Shown here one piece after another: positions 25,676 through 35,634 of a stretch of DNA of 64,000 nucleotides; the first letter of the stretch is position 1; each line of letters opens with the position of its first letter. A model generated the notes under the pieces. The model was not told the origin of the DNA. It saw only the letters and a program-made list of their open reading frames with translations, and ran no database searches. The position numbers and the translations under genes are program-made. The DNA comes from Ruegeria sp. Alg231-54 (GTDB taxonomy: Bacteria > Pseudomonadota > Alphaproteobacteria > Rhodobacterales > Rhodobacteraceae), in NCBI RefSeq assembly GCF_900143525.1, contig NZ_FREZ01000017.1, forward strand, positions 1 to 64,000. Direction: 5' to 3'.

Positions 25676-27328
25676 ATGGCCGATACTGATCCTGCAAATT
25701 TGCACTATGTGACAAACCCGCTGCTGAACAAGGGTACTGCCTTTTCTCTACACGAACGAGAAAAGCTTGGATTGTTGGGTCTTCTTCCGCCACACATCGA
25801 AACGCTCGAAACCCAGGTTGACCGTGTCTATGCCGCCTTTGAACGTGAGGAGACGTCGCTGGACAAGCATGTCTATCTGCGTGGCCTGCAGGATGACAAC
25901 GAAGTTCTGTTTTACGCTCTATTGGTGCGGCATCTAACCGAGATGATGCCGATTATTTACACACCCGTAGTGGGTGACGCCTGCAAGAGGTTCAGTGAGA
26001 TCTACGATCACCCACGCGGATTGATCATTTCCTACCCCGAGCGTGACCGGATCGATGACATACTTGAGAATGCCGTCCTGCCCTCTGTCGAGGCCATAGT
26101 CGCCACCGATGGAGAGCGGATTTTGGGTTTGGGCGATCAAGGCGCGGGCGGCATGGGAATTCCGATCGGAAAGCTCTCGCTTTATACTGCTGCGGGCGGA
26201 ATCAACCCGTCTGTAACGCTCCCGGTGGTACTGGACGTCGGCACCAACAATAAAGAACGGTTGGAAGATCCACTCTATATCGGATGGCGGAATGAACGCG
26301 TCAGCGGGGATGAGTACTTTGACTTTGTTGATCTTTTTGTACAGGCGGTAAAGCGCAAGTGGCCGGATGTGTTGCTGCAATTCGAGGATTTTGCTCAGCA
26401 ACATGCGGCACCCCTGCTTGCGCGGTATCGCGATCAGCTCTGTACATTCAATGATGATATTCAGGGCACGGCGGCGGTAACGGCGGGCACTTTGCTGGCT
26501 GCCTCAAATGTCACCGGCATTCCGCTAAAGGACGCTACCATCGCGTTTCTTGGAGCGGGATCAGCGGGAGTGGGTATCGCTGAGCAACTGGTCCAACTCA
26601 TGGTTCGCCAAGGATTACCCGAGACCGAGGCGCGCGAACGCATCTACATGGTGGACCGGAACGGGTTGTTAACCGATGCGATGACGGACCTTCTGCCGTT
26701 CCAAACGCAAATTGTCCAACCCCTCACCAAAGTGGAGAGTTGGTCCGATGGTAAAATTTCACTGCTGGATGTGGTTAACCAAGCCAAACCCAATATATTG
26801 GTTGGTGTCAGCGGTCAGGCAGGCTTGTTCTCTGAAGAGATCATTCGGGCAATGGCGGCTCACACAGATCATCCTGTCGTATTGCCGCTGTCGAACCCGA
26901 CATCGCGAATTGAGGCCGTGCCTGCGGATATTATCCGCTGGTCCGATGGTCATGCATTGGTTGCCACCGGAAGCCCGTTTGATCCTGTTGTCTACAACGG
27001 CAAGACGCATCATGTCGCGCAGTGCAACAACTCCTACATTTTCCCCGGTATGGGGTTGGGCGTGCTGGCATCAGGCGCGCGCCGCGTCACGGACGGAATG
27101 TTCATGGCCGCCGCCGAGGCGCTCGCCACATTGTCACCTGCGAAATCCGATCGCACAGCCAGCTTGCTGCCCAATGTGGGGGACATTCGCGAGGTCAGCA
27201 AAGCTATCGCACTTGCCGTTGGTCAACAGGCGCAGTTGGATGGGGTTGCGCCTAAATCCACGGGGGATGACTTGAAAGCGGCAATAGATGCGAAGTTCTG
27301 GACCCCGCATTATGAGGAGGTTGCCTAA
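25676..27328 (+). CDS. maeA: NAD-dependent malic enzyme (oxaloacetate-decarboxylating)
   Basis: 550 residues from ATG 25676, selected because an AAAGGG site lies just upstream; the open frame runs about 70 codons further but that part is not malic-enzyme-like. N-terminal malic domain with [14 protein letters not shown], the [17 protein letters not shown] catalytic/metal segment and NAD-binding [15 protein letters not shown]; later [11 protein letters not shown] and PLSNPTSR. The length matches the large, SfcA/MaeA-type enzyme. It converts malate to pyruvate and CO2, feeding gluconeogenic or acetyl-CoA metabolism. Monocistronic, downstream of a MITE-like repeat. Confidence 0.9.
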   Translation: MADTDPANLHYVTNPLLNKGTAFSLHEREKLGLLGLLPPHIETLETQVDRVYAAFEREETSLDKHVYLRGLQDDNEVLFYALLVRHLTEMMPIIYTPVVGDACKRFSEIYDHPRGLIISYPERDRIDDILENAVLPSVEAIVATDGERILGLGDQGAGGMGIPIGKLSLYTAAGGINPSVTLPVVLDVGTNNKERLEDPLYIGWRNERVSGDEYFDFVDLFVQAVKRKWPDVLLQFEDFAQQHAAPLLARYRDQLCTFNDDIQGTAAVTAGTLLAASNVTGIPLKDATIAFLGAGSAGVGIAEQLVQLMVRQGLPETEARERIYMVDRNGLLTDAMTDLLPFQTQIVQPLTKVESWSDGKISLLDVVNQAKPNILVGVSGQAGLFSEEIIRAMAAHTDHPVVLPLSNPTSRIEAVPADIIRWSDGHALVATGSPFDPVVYNGKTHHVAQCNNSYIFPGMGLGVLASGARRVTDGMFMAAAEALATLSPAKSDRTASLLPNVGDIREVSKAIALAVGQQAQLDGVAPKSTGDDLKAAIDAKFWTPHYEEVA

Positions 27329-27437
27329 AGCAGATCAGGCTGGAGTGACCGCTAGGTCTCTCATTGCGTATTCAGAACCCACTGAATCCATTCAGGGAAT
27401 GAGGCGCGGCATTTGAGCATGGATCTGATTACGATGG

Positions 27438-28454
27438 TTACGCCGCCTCACGCCTGAGCGGCTTTTGCATCGCAGCACAAAGGGCACCCACCAGCAGGAC
27501 CGCAGAGGCCACGACGAGGCTATCTCCTATTTCACCGGTTAAGTCGCCGATGATACCAGCCCTGATTGGACCCAATGTCTGTGAAATGGCGAAAACAACT
27601 GTGAAAAAGCTTATGGTTGCACCCCAATCCTGCTGATCCACGTTCTGACGGACAAAGCTGGTGGCTGCAGTGGGTGGCATAAAGACCGATAGCCCGAACA
27701 CCAGTGCCGACAAAATCAGTCCATATCCGGATGGAACCAGGATTGGCAGAGCTGATCCAAATGCGACCCCGGTAAGGATCAGCGCCAACGGCGTTCCGGA
27801 TGAAAAGCGGGCCAAGACCCCGCGCCAAACAAAAGGAGACGCCATAATACTGACCCCAAGAACCATCCATGTTGCGGTGGTCAACAGGACGCTTGAGTGC
27901 TGCTCTTTCATCCAGACCGAGATAAAAGTGACGTACACAATGTAGCCCAATCCGAACAGCGCATACCCACCAAGTTGGCCAAGCATTCTGCGCACCGGTG
28001 GGATGGAAGGAAGTGCGGCGTCGTGTTCGGTTTCGTTCAATTTTGTGGAAGCCCAAACCGAAAACGGGCAAATGACCAGGGCTGCCAACCCGACCCCGAT
28101 CCACGCCCAGTCCCAATATTGTGGTCCGAATACGTCCAACATACTCGGAAGGGTTGCGCCGCATAACGCGATACCAAATCCGCCGCCACCGCCAAAGTAT
28201 AAGGCGATGGCCAGCGCATTCTTTCGGGCGCTACTCTGGAACAGCGATGCCGCAAGTACGCCGCCTGACACAAAGGAAAGAGCACCAAACAACCCAACCA
28301 AAGTACGACAAGCAGTTTGAAACACGAGGCTCTCATCAAACCCGGTCGCCAAAAGGCACAATGCGGTCGCAGCTTGCCAACCGAAGCTTGGCTGCCTTGA
28401 CGCATTGAAAACGCGCCTCCCAAAATTCACCACTAACACACTATGGCAGGCCAT
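27438..28454 (-). pseudogene. MFS transporter (YbfB/YjiJ-like), N-terminally truncated
   Basis: The frame carries about ten membrane helices of a major facilitator protein (GGVLAASLFQSSARKNALA, YVTFISVWMKEQ, ALVFGLSVFMPPTAATSFV, FFTVVFAISQTLGP), resembling YbfB/YjiJ-type permeases. It begins in the middle of what should be helix 2: roughly the first 50-60 residues and the first cytoplasmic signature loop are missing. Its beginning overlaps the stop of the HpaI-type aldolase gene, so a deletion joined the transporter to the end of the uronate cluster. A shortened protein may still be made from an internal start. Confidence 0.6.
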
Positions 28455-29208
28455 CGCGCACCTGGGCCAAAGCGTCTTTTGAAGCAGCTGCCATCAAGCG
28501 GGCGTCCGAAGCTATTGTGACAAACTGGAACCCCATTTCAATGCGTTTCAAGGCGTATTGCGGTGTCCCGTTATGGCAACCTGCAAATTTCCCATATTCT
28601 TTTGCCTTGGCGGCTGTCATTTCAATGGCCTCGGCCACAGGAGCTTCGACGTCATCGAATGACGGTCGACAACCCAGTGCTAGGGAAAGATCGGAAGGTC
28701 CAATGTAGACGGCGTCAAGACCCGGAACCGACAGTATTTCTTCAAGGTTGTCGAGACCTTGCAGCGTCTCAATCATTGCGAAGACGACAATCGTGTCATT
28801 GGCATGCTCTGGGTAGTCTGAACCACCGTACAAGAGGCCCCGGATCGGCCCAAAGCTCCTTGTTCCTTTGGGAGGGTAGTGCGTCCAGGCCACAAGGTTC
28901 TCAGCATCTTCGCGGCTATTAATCATTGGACAAATAACACCGTAAGCCCCGGCATCTAGCACTTTCATCAAAATACCGGGCTCGAGCCACGGCACGCGCG
29001 TTACTGGGACGGTATCGGTTGTCGAAATCGCAGTGAACATCTCGACCGCCTTCTGGTAGTCGATTACGCCATGTTGGATATCAACAGTAAGTGTGTCCCA
29101 TCCTTGATGCGCCATGGTTTCGGCTGAGAAACCGCTTGGGATCGACAGCCATCCGTTGACTACAGGCCGCCCAGCGGCCCAATGCTCTCTAATTTTGTTT
29201 GGTCGCAT
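28441..29208 (-). CDS. HpcH/HpaI-type aldolase
   Basis: 255 residues of the class II pyruvate-dependent aldolase family: NGWLSIPSG near the start, VDIQHGVIDY, the metal/substrate region in VFAMIETLQGLDNL, and YIGPSDLSLALG. Members cleave 2-keto-3-deoxy sugar acids to pyruvate plus an aldehyde. It follows the uronate dehydrogenase and lactone-processing genes, so the likely substrate is 5-keto-4-deoxy-glucarate, giving pyruvate and tartronate semialdehyde, which the oxidoreductase at 35635-36507 could reduce. This pairing is inferred from context; the family also includes homoprotocatechuate-pathway aldolases. Confidence 0.85.
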   Translation of the reverse strand: MRPNKIREHWAAGRPVVNGWLSIPSGFSAETMAHQGWDTLTVDIQHGVIDYQKAVEMFTAISTTDTVPVTRVPWLEPGILMKVLDAGAYGVICPMINSREDAENLVAWTHYPPKGTRSFGPIRGLLYGGSDYPEHANDTIVVFAMIETLQGLDNLEEILSVPGLDAVYIGPSDLSLALGCRPSFDDVEAPVAEAIEMTAAKAKEYGKFAGCHNGTPQYALKRIEMGFQFVTIASDARLMAAASKDALAQVRDGLP

Positions 29209-29257
29209 CGGTTTACCTTTTCAGAGTATCCACACATATGGCCTGATCGTATTGGCT

Positions 29258-30058
29258 CTATTCCTCAAGAATGCCCTGACCACAAAATTCCCCGCCCTGA
29301 TAAACTGCGGATACTTCGTCGATCTCAGGTTGTGTGCATTCGGCATCAATACGTGCGCGAAACACCTCGGAGTTGTCTTTTGGCTTCCATCCCAAAAAGC
29401 GTGTCTCACGATTGTCCCACCAGGATGCGTCGTTGTTCGAGGCACCGTAGATAATCGGGCATCCCAAACGCGGAATAGTGAAAACACTCTCGATAAGAGA
29501 TTTCAGATCATCGTAACTCAACCACGTTGCAAGCATGCGATGGTTCTTTGGTTCCGGAAACGATGAACCAATGCGGACAATTGCTGTCTCTATATTGAAT
29601 TTCTCGAAGTAAAGCCGTGCGAGAGCTTCTCCGAAGACTTTTGACACTCCATAAAGACTATCGGGCCTTACCTGTGCATTGGCATCAAGCCGCGTTGTCT
29701 GTTCATGAAAGCCAATCGCGTGATTTGAACTGGCAAAAAGTATCCTCGGCGTTACCGACGATTTTCGGGCCGCTTCATAGAGATTGAATACACCGTCGAT
29801 ATTGGATTGTTTTATAGTTTCCCAGGGTGCTTCGATCGATTGCCCCCCCATGTGAACAATCCCATCGCACCCTTCGACCATGGCCTCAACCGCATCTTTG
29901 TCGCCCAAGTCACAATACACAATTTCTTCATTTTCACCGGCAGGGCCCACATCCTCTCGCGCGCCAAGGCGAATTGTTGTGGCGAGGCCCTGCAAACGAG
30001 ACCGACAAACCGACCCGAGGTTGCCATCAGCACCCGTTATCAAAAGTTTGTTTAGCAC
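29258..30058 (-). CDS. udh: NAD-dependent uronate dehydrogenase-like protein
   Basis: 266 residues, extended short-chain dehydrogenase: GADGNLGSVCRS cofactor loop at the start, HMGGQSIEAPW, ASSNHAIGFH and the catalytic YGVSK (Tyr-x-x-x-Lys). The short length, the ASSNHAIG motif and the C-terminal FLGWKPKDNSE segment match uronate dehydrogenases, which oxidise D-galacturonate or D-glucuronate to the aldaro-1,5-lactones with NAD. Start codon is GTG at 30058. Neighbours encoding a lactone isomerase and a cycloisomerase supply the next two steps, as in Agrobacterium. Confidence 0.83.
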   Translation of the reverse strand: MLNKLLITGADGNLGSVCRSRLQGLATTIRLGAREDVGPAGENEEIVYCDLGDKDAVEAMVEGCDGIVHMGGQSIEAPWETIKQSNIDGVFNLYEAARKSSVTPRILFASSNHAIGFHEQTTRLDANAQVRPDSLYGVSKVFGEALARLYFEKFNIETAIVRIGSSFPEPKNHRMLATWLSYDDLKSLIESVFTIPRLGCPIIYGASNNDASWWDNRETRFLGWKPKDNSEVFRARIDAECTQPEIDEVSAVYQGGEFCGQGILEE

Positions 30059-30089
30059 TTTGTATAACTCACTTTTTAGCAGGCAGCGT

Positions 30090-30959
30090 TTACTTCGCTA
30101 CAGATTGGAAGCCGTAGAGTTTTTCGGCGTTTTCTATGAGAGCGAGGTGACGCGCGCGGTCATCAGGAAACCAGTTTAGAACAGTATCGAGCAATGCGGC
30201 GTCGTTAGGGTAGTCTGTGGTTCTTGTCGCTGTGTTGTGAGGAAAGTTTGTCCCCCATACAATGCGCTCGGGGGCATGGGTTGCCATGACCTTCGAAACC
30301 TCGGCTACGTCTGAATAATCGGGTCCACCTTCAAAGGAGGACTCATAGCAACCGGCAAACTTGAACCAACATCTGCCGCCGTCGACAAGGCGTTTGAGCA
30401 TTGCCACTTCATGGCCATCTGGCGCGACGCCCCTCAAAAATTTGCCATGGTGGTCAAGCACCCATCTGGATCGCAGTTTTGAGAGCCTATCAACATGGTC
30501 CGAAATGTCCGAGCCATCGAACTGAATAGCAATCATCCAGCCCGCAGCAAATGCACGGGCGTCAACCTCTTCGAGCTGACTGAGCCCAACCGCTCCCCCT
30601 GGAAGATCCACGATACGCGTCCCAACGACACCTCCATCCTTGAGGATTTCCAGCTCTGCATCAGAGGTTTCACCGTCAATGGCGGCCACGCCACGTGCCA
30701 CGTCCCTGGTTTCTTTGAGCGCAGCCAGCAAATTCGCATTGTTGGTCTGATGCGCATTTCCTTGTGTGATGACAAACCTGTCAATGCCAAGCCAGCCCAT
30801 TACTTGTCTGTACTCTGATAACCCAGGCTGGCCCTCTGGTAGACCAGGACCTCCTGGCAGTGCTGGAAACCCGGAAAGATAGACGTGAAGGTGTGTATCA
30901 ATGGCGCCTGCAGGCAGCTTGATCTCAGGGTCACGGCCAGAGAAGCTGCGTTCGATCAT
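30090..30959 (-). CDS. Amidohydrolase family protein, D-galactarolactone isomerase-like
   Basis: 289 residues of the amidohydrolase superfamily: metal-ligand-type AIDTHLHVYL at residue about 21, FVITQGNAHQTNN, VLDHHGKFL and WGTNFPHN near the C-terminus. It is close to the LigI/galactarolactone isomerase group rather than classical amidases. In Agrobacterium the equivalent enzyme (Gli) interconverts 1,5- and 1,4-lactones of galactarate. It overlaps the cycloisomerase gene by 4 bases and precedes the uronate dehydrogenase gene, exactly the context expected. LigI-type pyrone dicarboxylate hydrolase is the main alternative. Confidence 0.75.
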   Translation of the reverse strand: MIERSFSGRDPEIKLPAGAIDTHLHVYLSGFPALPGGPGLPEGQPGLSEYRQVMGWLGIDRFVITQGNAHQTNNANLLAALKETRDVARGVAAIDGETSDAELEILKDGGVVGTRIVDLPGGAVGLSQLEEVDARAFAAGWMIAIQFDGSDISDHVDRLSKLRSRWVLDHHGKFLRGVAPDGHEVAMLKRLVDGGRCWFKFAGCYESSFEGGPDYSDVAEVSKVMATHAPERIVWGTNFPHNTATRTTDYPNDAALLDTVLNWFPDDRARHLALIENAEKLYGFQSVAK

Positions 30960-32095
30960 TCGGGTTCTCCCATGGCGAACTCTGCCAATGCATCACGATT
31001 GATCTCAATACCCAGACCCGGTTTGTCCGGAATTGCGACCACACCGTTTTCATGATCGATCGAGTGCTTGATTATCGCCTGCCTGAATGGGTTATGCGTC
31101 CGATCAAACTCAAAAATCGGCTCGATTGGATCACGCCGTGGTGGGTCAGGCAGCAGGGCTGAAACAAACTGAAGGCTAGCGGCGATTTGCACTGCCGTTC
31201 CCCAAACATGCGGAACAACACGTACGCCATGTAGAGCGGCCATATCAACGACCCGGCGCATCTCCGAAAAACCGCCAGTGCCACACAAGTCTGGCTGGGC
31301 GATATCGATACATCCCGTTTCCAGGGGCTCGCGGAACGCGAACCTGCCATGCCAAGTCTCGCCACCAGCAACCGGAATAGGCTGACCAGCGCGTACGCGA
31401 CGGTACGCGTCAAGTTGTTCCGGAAGGACTGGTTCCTCGAACCAATCGATATCGAACTCTGCCGCACGGTTGCCCAGAGTGATCGCTTCTTGGATCGAGT
31501 AACCGTGATTTGCGTCGATCATCAGACGAGTATGCCTTCCGATCGCTTCACGCACCGCCTTGATGACTGCAAGATCTTCTTCCACCCCAAAGCCAATCTT
31601 GATTTTAACTGCGTGGAACCCTGCAGCGACATGGGCTTCGCATTCCTCGGCATTGTCCGAAATACGATCGACCCCGTCGCGCCGAAATGAACCGGTCGCA
31701 TATGCCCTTACTGTGTCTCGAACACGTCCCCCAAGAAGCACCGAAACCGGAACGCCAAAGTGGTGACCCTTGATATCCCACAAAGCGACATCAATTCCTG
31801 AAAGTGCGGTCATTGTGAGACCGCGCTGCCCTTGGTCTCGTAGGAGATTATACAGACCTTGCCAGAGAACTTCCGTATCCAGCGGATTGCGGCCAATCAA
31901 ATAGGGCGCATAGGCCTTTACGATAGCCGCGTTTGGCTGCGCTGGCCCCAAGCATTCTCCCCAACCCGTTGTGCCGTCGTCACAGATAATCTCGACCAAA
32001 ACGTGTTGGCGCCGCGTGAAACGAGTTGCTGCACTCTCGAAGGCGGTCTCAGGCTTGTAGTCAAGAAGATGTGTATAAACCTCGGAAATCTTCAT
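30956..32095 (-). CDS. Enolase-superfamily lactone cycloisomerase (Gci-like)
   Basis: 379 residues with the mandelate racemase/muconate lactonizing layout: N-terminal capping domain, then AVKIKIGFG (the Lys-x-Lys acid/base pair), metal ligands in MIDANHGYS, WFEEPVLPE and VAGGETWHG, and PHVWGTA with a histidine near the C-terminus. In Agrobacterium this type (Gci) opens D-galactarolactone to a keto-deoxy-hexarate. Position between KDPG aldolase and the lactone isomerase supports that role. Overlaps both neighbours by 4 bases, so translation is coupled. Galactonate or other acid-sugar dehydratases are alternatives. Confidence 0.78.
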   Translation of the reverse strand: MKISEVYTHLLDYKPETAFESAATRFTRRQHVLVEIICDDGTTGWGECLGPAQPNAAIVKAYAPYLIGRNPLDTEVLWQGLYNLLRDQGQRGLTMTALSGIDVALWDIKGHHFGVPVSVLLGGRVRDTVRAYATGSFRRDGVDRISDNAEECEAHVAAGFHAVKIKIGFGVEEDLAVIKAVREAIGRHTRLMIDANHGYSIQEAITLGNRAAEFDIDWFEEPVLPEQLDAYRRVRAGQPIPVAGGETWHGRFAFREPLETGCIDIAQPDLCGTGGFSEMRRVVDMAALHGVRVVPHVWGTAVQIAASLQFVSALLPDPPRRDPIEPIFEFDRTHNPFRQAIIKHSIDHENGVVAIPDKPGLGIEINRDALAEFAMGEPE

Positions 32096-32745
32096 TTACA
32101 CACCTCCAAATGGGCCGCGTCCCGAGCCAGAGTTTCGATACCCGCCCAATCGCCCACGGCGATAAGATCTTTGGGCGCCACCCAACTGCCTCCAGCACAA
32201 ACCACGTTCTGCTGCGCCAGAAATGAGCCTGCATTGGCCGAGCTGACCCCACCCGTAGGGCAGAAGGAAACCTGCGGCAAAGGCCCGCCAATGGCCTTGA
32301 GTGCCGATACCCCGCCCGAGGCCTCAGCTGGAAAGAACTTGAGCATGTCATAGCCGCGCGCCAAAAGGCGCATCGCCTCAGACGCAGTCGCGGCCCCGGG
32401 CAGGAGCGGCAATCCTTCGGCTTCACAAGCCGCAAGAAGTTCATCGGTTGCACCCGGAGAGACACCGAAGGTAGCGCCCGCCTCTTTGGCAGTCCGAACA
32501 TCTTCGGGGGTTATCAGTGTGCCCGCCCCCACATGTCCACCCGGGACGTCGCTCATGACCCGAATGACCTCGATAGCGGCAGGGGTGCGCAACGTGACCT
32601 CGAGCGAGGGCAAACCGCCTGCGATAAGCGCTTCGGCCAATGGTCGGGCTGTTGCGACATCATCAACCACCAAAACCGGCACAATTGGCGCGAGTGCGCA
32701 GATTTCTCGGGCCCGTAAACTCGCTGCCTTTGGAGAAATAGTCAT
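32092..32745 (-). CDS. eda: 2-dehydro-3-deoxy-phosphogluconate (KDPG) aldolase
   Basis: 217 residues of the class I KDPG/KHG aldolase family. Catalytic features are present: VLVVDDVATARPLAEAL, the general-base Glu in LEVTLRT, GAGTLITPEDV, and the Schiff-base lysine in MLKFFPAE followed by CPTGGV. It cleaves KDPG to pyruvate and glyceraldehyde 3-phosphate. It is the natural partner of the KDG kinase encoded at 33829-34752. A 4-base overlap couples it to the cycloisomerase gene downstream; a 323-base gap separates it from the gene upstream, so it may have its own promoter. Confidence 0.9.
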   Translation of the reverse strand: MTISPKAASLRAREICALAPIVPVLVVDDVATARPLAEALIAGGLPSLEVTLRTPAAIEVIRVMSDVPGGHVGAGTLITPEDVRTAKEAGATFGVSPGATDELLAACEAEGLPLLPGAATASEAMRLLARGYDMLKFFPAEASGGVSALKAIGGPLPQVSFCPTGGVSSANAGSFLAQQNVVCAGGSWVAPKDLIAVGDWAGIETLARDAAHLEVCK

Positions 32746-33068
32746 CTGGATCGATCATCCTTTTGGTGGGTGCATCGTGTAACCGATCCGACTGTGAAGC
32801 GGAACGAGTTGCACAGCGCGTTTTCTAAGCCAAACGAGACAGCTAAAATCTTGGCGGCGGTCGCCGAGTTGTCAAGTAAGCCGGATTCTATAGCGTTAAA
32901 TGCTCCCAAAGCTGTCAAGCGCGGCGGTTTGAACTTGTCTGTCGATCCGTTTCTGCCCTAGTTCCCTGCTGTTCTTTAAACCCAAGGCGATGGTCCTCTT
33001 AGTAAGTGAGTCCTGAAGGGAAATGAGTTCGTCCCAGTATTGGACAATACATGGCAGCGATTCAGACA
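32746..33068. other. Intergenic gap inside the uronate cluster
   Basis: 323 bases between the stop of the RraA-like gene and the start of eda, all genes here being on the minus strand. I see no gene or clear terminator. It divides the cluster into an upstream block (TRAP, DEH reductase, KDG kinase) and a downstream block (eda, lactone enzymes, udh) and may hold a second promoter. Confidence 0.4.
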
Positions 33069-33812
33069 TCAGTCAGAGAGCCGCGCGCGCCAGACCTCAT
33101 ATCGTTCAAGAACGTCTGGGTCGGTTGCAGGATAGAGTCCGATCACGGGGGTGTTTTTGCGTACCTCTTCCAGAACGAAGCGTTCGAACAGCTCCATTGG
33201 GCCTGCCTCGATCGCAATGTCATCGGCGAGGTGACGTGGGATAATCATGACACCATCGCTGTCACCCAGAACGATGTCACCGGGATAGACCGCCACGCCG
33301 CCACATCCGATTGGCAAACCTATATCGACCGCATGATGTTTCGTCAGGTTGGTTGGGGCAGACGGTTTGGCAGCAAAGACTGGCATCTCAAGTGCTGCGG
33401 CACCATCAACGTCGCGAATGCCACCATCCGTGACAACGCCCGCTGCGCCGCGCATTTCCAGTCGCGTCAAAAGAATCGAACCCGCCGAGGCCGCCGTGGC
33501 GTCCTGCCGACAATCCATGACCAATACCGCGCGTTCAGGACATGTTTCCACGGCCACGCGCTGCGGGTGATCTGGCTCACGAAACGCCTCGATCGGGTCG
33601 GTATCAGGCCGCGTAGGAATGTAACGCAGCGTAAAGGCCGGGCCAACAAGCGACGGCTTGCCATGGCCCAAAGGAGCAACACCTTGAACGTAGGCATTTT
33701 GATAACCGCGTTTGTAAAGCAGCGTGGCCACGGTTGCCGTGCTGACCTTTGACAGGCGATCAAGCGTATCCGGATGCAGTTTGATCGTTTCGGCAGGCTG
33801 AGGGTTCGGCAT
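33069..33812 (-). CDS. RraA/HMG-aldolase family protein
   Basis: 247 residues from ATG 33812; the longer open frame overlaps the kinase stop and is not supported. Family blocks visible: STATVATLLYKRGY, LVGPAFTLRY, AGVVTDGGIRDVDG (substrate and Mg site) and GDIVLGDSDGVMIIP. The superfamily includes 4-hydroxy-4-methyl-2-oxoglutarate and related aldolases as well as regulator-of-RNase proteins. In a sugar-acid cluster an aldolase, decarboxylase or lyase acting on a keto-acid is more likely than RNase control. Starts 16 bases after the kinase gene. Confidence 0.8.
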   Translation of the reverse strand: MPNPQPAETIKLHPDTLDRLSKVSTATVATLLYKRGYQNAYVQGVAPLGHGKPSLVGPAFTLRYIPTRPDTDPIEAFREPDHPQRVAVETCPERAVLVMDCRQDATAASAGSILLTRLEMRGAAGVVTDGGIRDVDGAAALEMPVFAAKPSAPTNLTKHHAVDIGLPIGCGGVAVYPGDIVLGDSDGVMIIPRHLADDIAIEAGPMELFERFVLEEVRKNTPVIGLYPATDPDVLERYEVWRARLSD

Positions 33813-33828
33813 GGGCTGGATCCTTCTG

Positions 33829-34752
33829 CTAAGGCTGTGGGCAACTGTCGAGCAGGCTTTGTTTGATGGGAACAAGTGCACCTTTGCCTTGCACGACATG
33901 CCCTGCCAGTTTGCAGGCCAGCGCTATGCTGTCAGGTAAGGGTGTATCTGTTGCCAGCCCCGCCAGAATGCCAGCGTTGAAACTGTCGCCGGCAGCAGTC
34001 GTATCCACAACCGAAGCCAGAGGCGGAACATGGACAGAGCCCTCTGCGCCGCAGGTACGATAAAGGACCGTTTCTGCGCCATTCTTGACAACAATTGTTT
34101 CTGCACCGGCCTTTGCATAGCGCTGCATAGTTGCCGCAGGGTTCATGTCGCTGAACCAACGTGCTTCGTCCTCGAACGATGGCAAGGCGATATCGCTAAC
34201 GGCGGCCGCCTGCATGATGTTCTCGGTCATCTCAGACTGACTATCCCAAAGATGCGGGCGCAGATTGGGGTCGAAGGCAATCCGTTTTCCGGCACGCCGC
34301 GCTGACCTAGCAACGTCGAGCAAAGCGGCGCGCCCTTCTGGGTTCAAGATTGCCAGAGTTATGCCAGAGAAATAGATGAGATCTGATTGCTTCATGGCGT
34401 GGGCAAGCGCTTGCTTGTCTTGGGCCAACAGGCGTGCGGCCGACTGGCCGCGCCAATAGGTAAAACTACGTTCCCCGTTGTCCAACGTGATAAGATACAG
34501 CCCCACAGAACGGTTTGGCACGATCCTCACATGCTGGGTGTTGACCCCACTTTCGCTCATGACACTCAGCATCCGAGATGAGATGGCGTCATCTCCGACG
34601 GCTGTATAATAGGACAAGGGTGTTTCGGGTTTTAGTTGGGCCAGATACCAAGCTGTATTGAACGTGTCTCCGGCGAACCCCATTTGATACGTGCTTGGCG
34701 CGTCAATTGGGGCCATTTCGGCCATGCATTCACCTATCGCGAGAATTCGCAT
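33829..34752 (-). CDS. kdgK: 2-keto-3-deoxygluconate kinase (PfkB family)
   Basis: 307 residues of the ribokinase/PfkB fold: ILAIGECMAEMAPI at the start, GFAGDTFNTAWYLAQL substrate lid region, and the C-terminal DTTAAGDSFNAGILAGL motif with the catalytic Asp. This pattern, with GDTFNTA, is typical of KDG kinases, which make KDPG from ATP and 2-keto-3-deoxygluconate. Upstream is a DEH-reductase-like gene that would produce KDG, and eda nearby splits KDPG, so three consecutive steps are encoded together. Confidence 0.87.
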   Translation of the reverse strand: MRILAIGECMAEMAPIDAPSTYQMGFAGDTFNTAWYLAQLKPETPLSYYTAVGDDAISSRMLSVMSESGVNTQHVRIVPNRSVGLYLITLDNGERSFTYWRGQSAARLLAQDKQALAHAMKQSDLIYFSGITLAILNPEGRAALLDVARSARRAGKRIAFDPNLRPHLWDSQSEMTENIMQAAAVSDIALPSFEDEARWFSDMNPAATMQRYAKAGAETIVVKNGAETVLYRTCGAEGSVHVPPLASVVDTTAAGDSFNAGILAGLATDTPLPDSIALACKLAGHVVQGKGALVPIKQSLLDSCPQP

Positions 34753-34824
34753 ATTCCGGTTTCCAGTACTTCGAAGTTTGACAAACGGTAGCGTTCGACA
34801 ATTAGGTAACCTGTTCTGCAGTGG

Positions 34825-35568
34825 TCACGAGAACAGCATCCCACCATTGATATCGACATTGGTCCCGGTCAGATAAGCCGCGTCCTTGCTTGCCAGAAAC
34901 GCCACGAGGTTCGCAACGTCCTGAGACTGGCCTTGCCGCTTGAGCGGCGCAGCTGCTTCTAACCCGCGACGGCCTGCGTCGGGAGTGTGGATGTTATGGA
35001 AATCCGTGTCGATCATTCCCGGGCAGATTGCATTGACACGAATGTCAGGGCCCAGTTCCTTTGCGAGACTGCGGGTAAGTGTCATCACAGCACCTTTTGA
35101 TGTTGCGTAAGCCGACGCACCCGGGCCGCCGCCGTCGCGACCCGCCTGACTGGCGATGTTTACAATCGCCCCGGATTTCATATGCAGCAGCGCCGTTTTG
35201 ACCATAAGAAAAGTGCTGGTCAGGTTGAGATCCATGACTGCCTGCCAATGCTCAAGCGACATTTCCGCGATTTTCTTGCGCGCAATTAAGCCCCCGGCAT
35301 TGTTCACCAGAATGTCCAGACTGCCATAAGTTTCGACCGTTTGGGCAACAAGCGCGCCAACGTCTTCGGGTTTGTTCAAGTCGCCCTGAACTGCAAACGC
35401 CTTGCCGCCGTTCGCTACGATCTCAGCTACAGTTGCCTCCGCCCCTGCACTGCTGGCGAAGTAATTAACGGCCACAAATGCGCCTTCGGAGGCGAGCTTG
35501 ACAGCACAAGCGCGCCCGATATCGCGGCCGCCACCAGTGATAATTGCGGATTTACCCTGAAGTTTCAT
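34825..35568 (-). CDS. SDR family oxidoreductase, DEH reductase-like
   Basis: 247 residues, classical short-chain dehydrogenase: TGGGRDIGRA cofactor loop, NNAGGLIARK, catalytic Ser region with GGGPGASAYATSKGA (Tyr-x-x-x-Lys), and PGMIDTDFHN. The NNAGG, GGGPGAS and DT-FH signatures resemble reductases that convert 4-deoxy-L-erythro-5-hexoseulose uronate (DEH, from alginate or other unsaturated uronates) to KDG. Being next to kdgK supports this. A generic 3-ketoacyl-ACP reductase-like or KduD-type dehydrogenase is the alternative. Confidence 0.72.
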   Translation of the reverse strand: MKLQGKSAIITGGGRDIGRACAVKLASEGAFVAVNYFASSAGAEATVAEIVANGGKAFAVQGDLNKPEDVGALVAQTVETYGSLDILVNNAGGLIARKKIAEMSLEHWQAVMDLNLTSTFLMVKTALLHMKSGAIVNIASQAGRDGGGPGASAYATSKGAVMTLTRSLAKELGPDIRVNAICPGMIDTDFHNIHTPDAGRRGLEAAAPLKRQGQSQDVANLVAFLASKDAAYLTGTNVDINGGMLFS

Positions 35569-35634
35569 GATCGTTCTTTCCCGTCCAAATAGTGCTTCGA
35601 AATTTGCTATCTTGGGTTCTTGCTGTGCCCAGCG

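Noticed and set aside
33069-33899. Longer start for the RraA-like protein at 33899
   Set aside because: The extra residues overlap the kinase 3' end and do not match the family; ATG 33812 follows the kinase stop closely.
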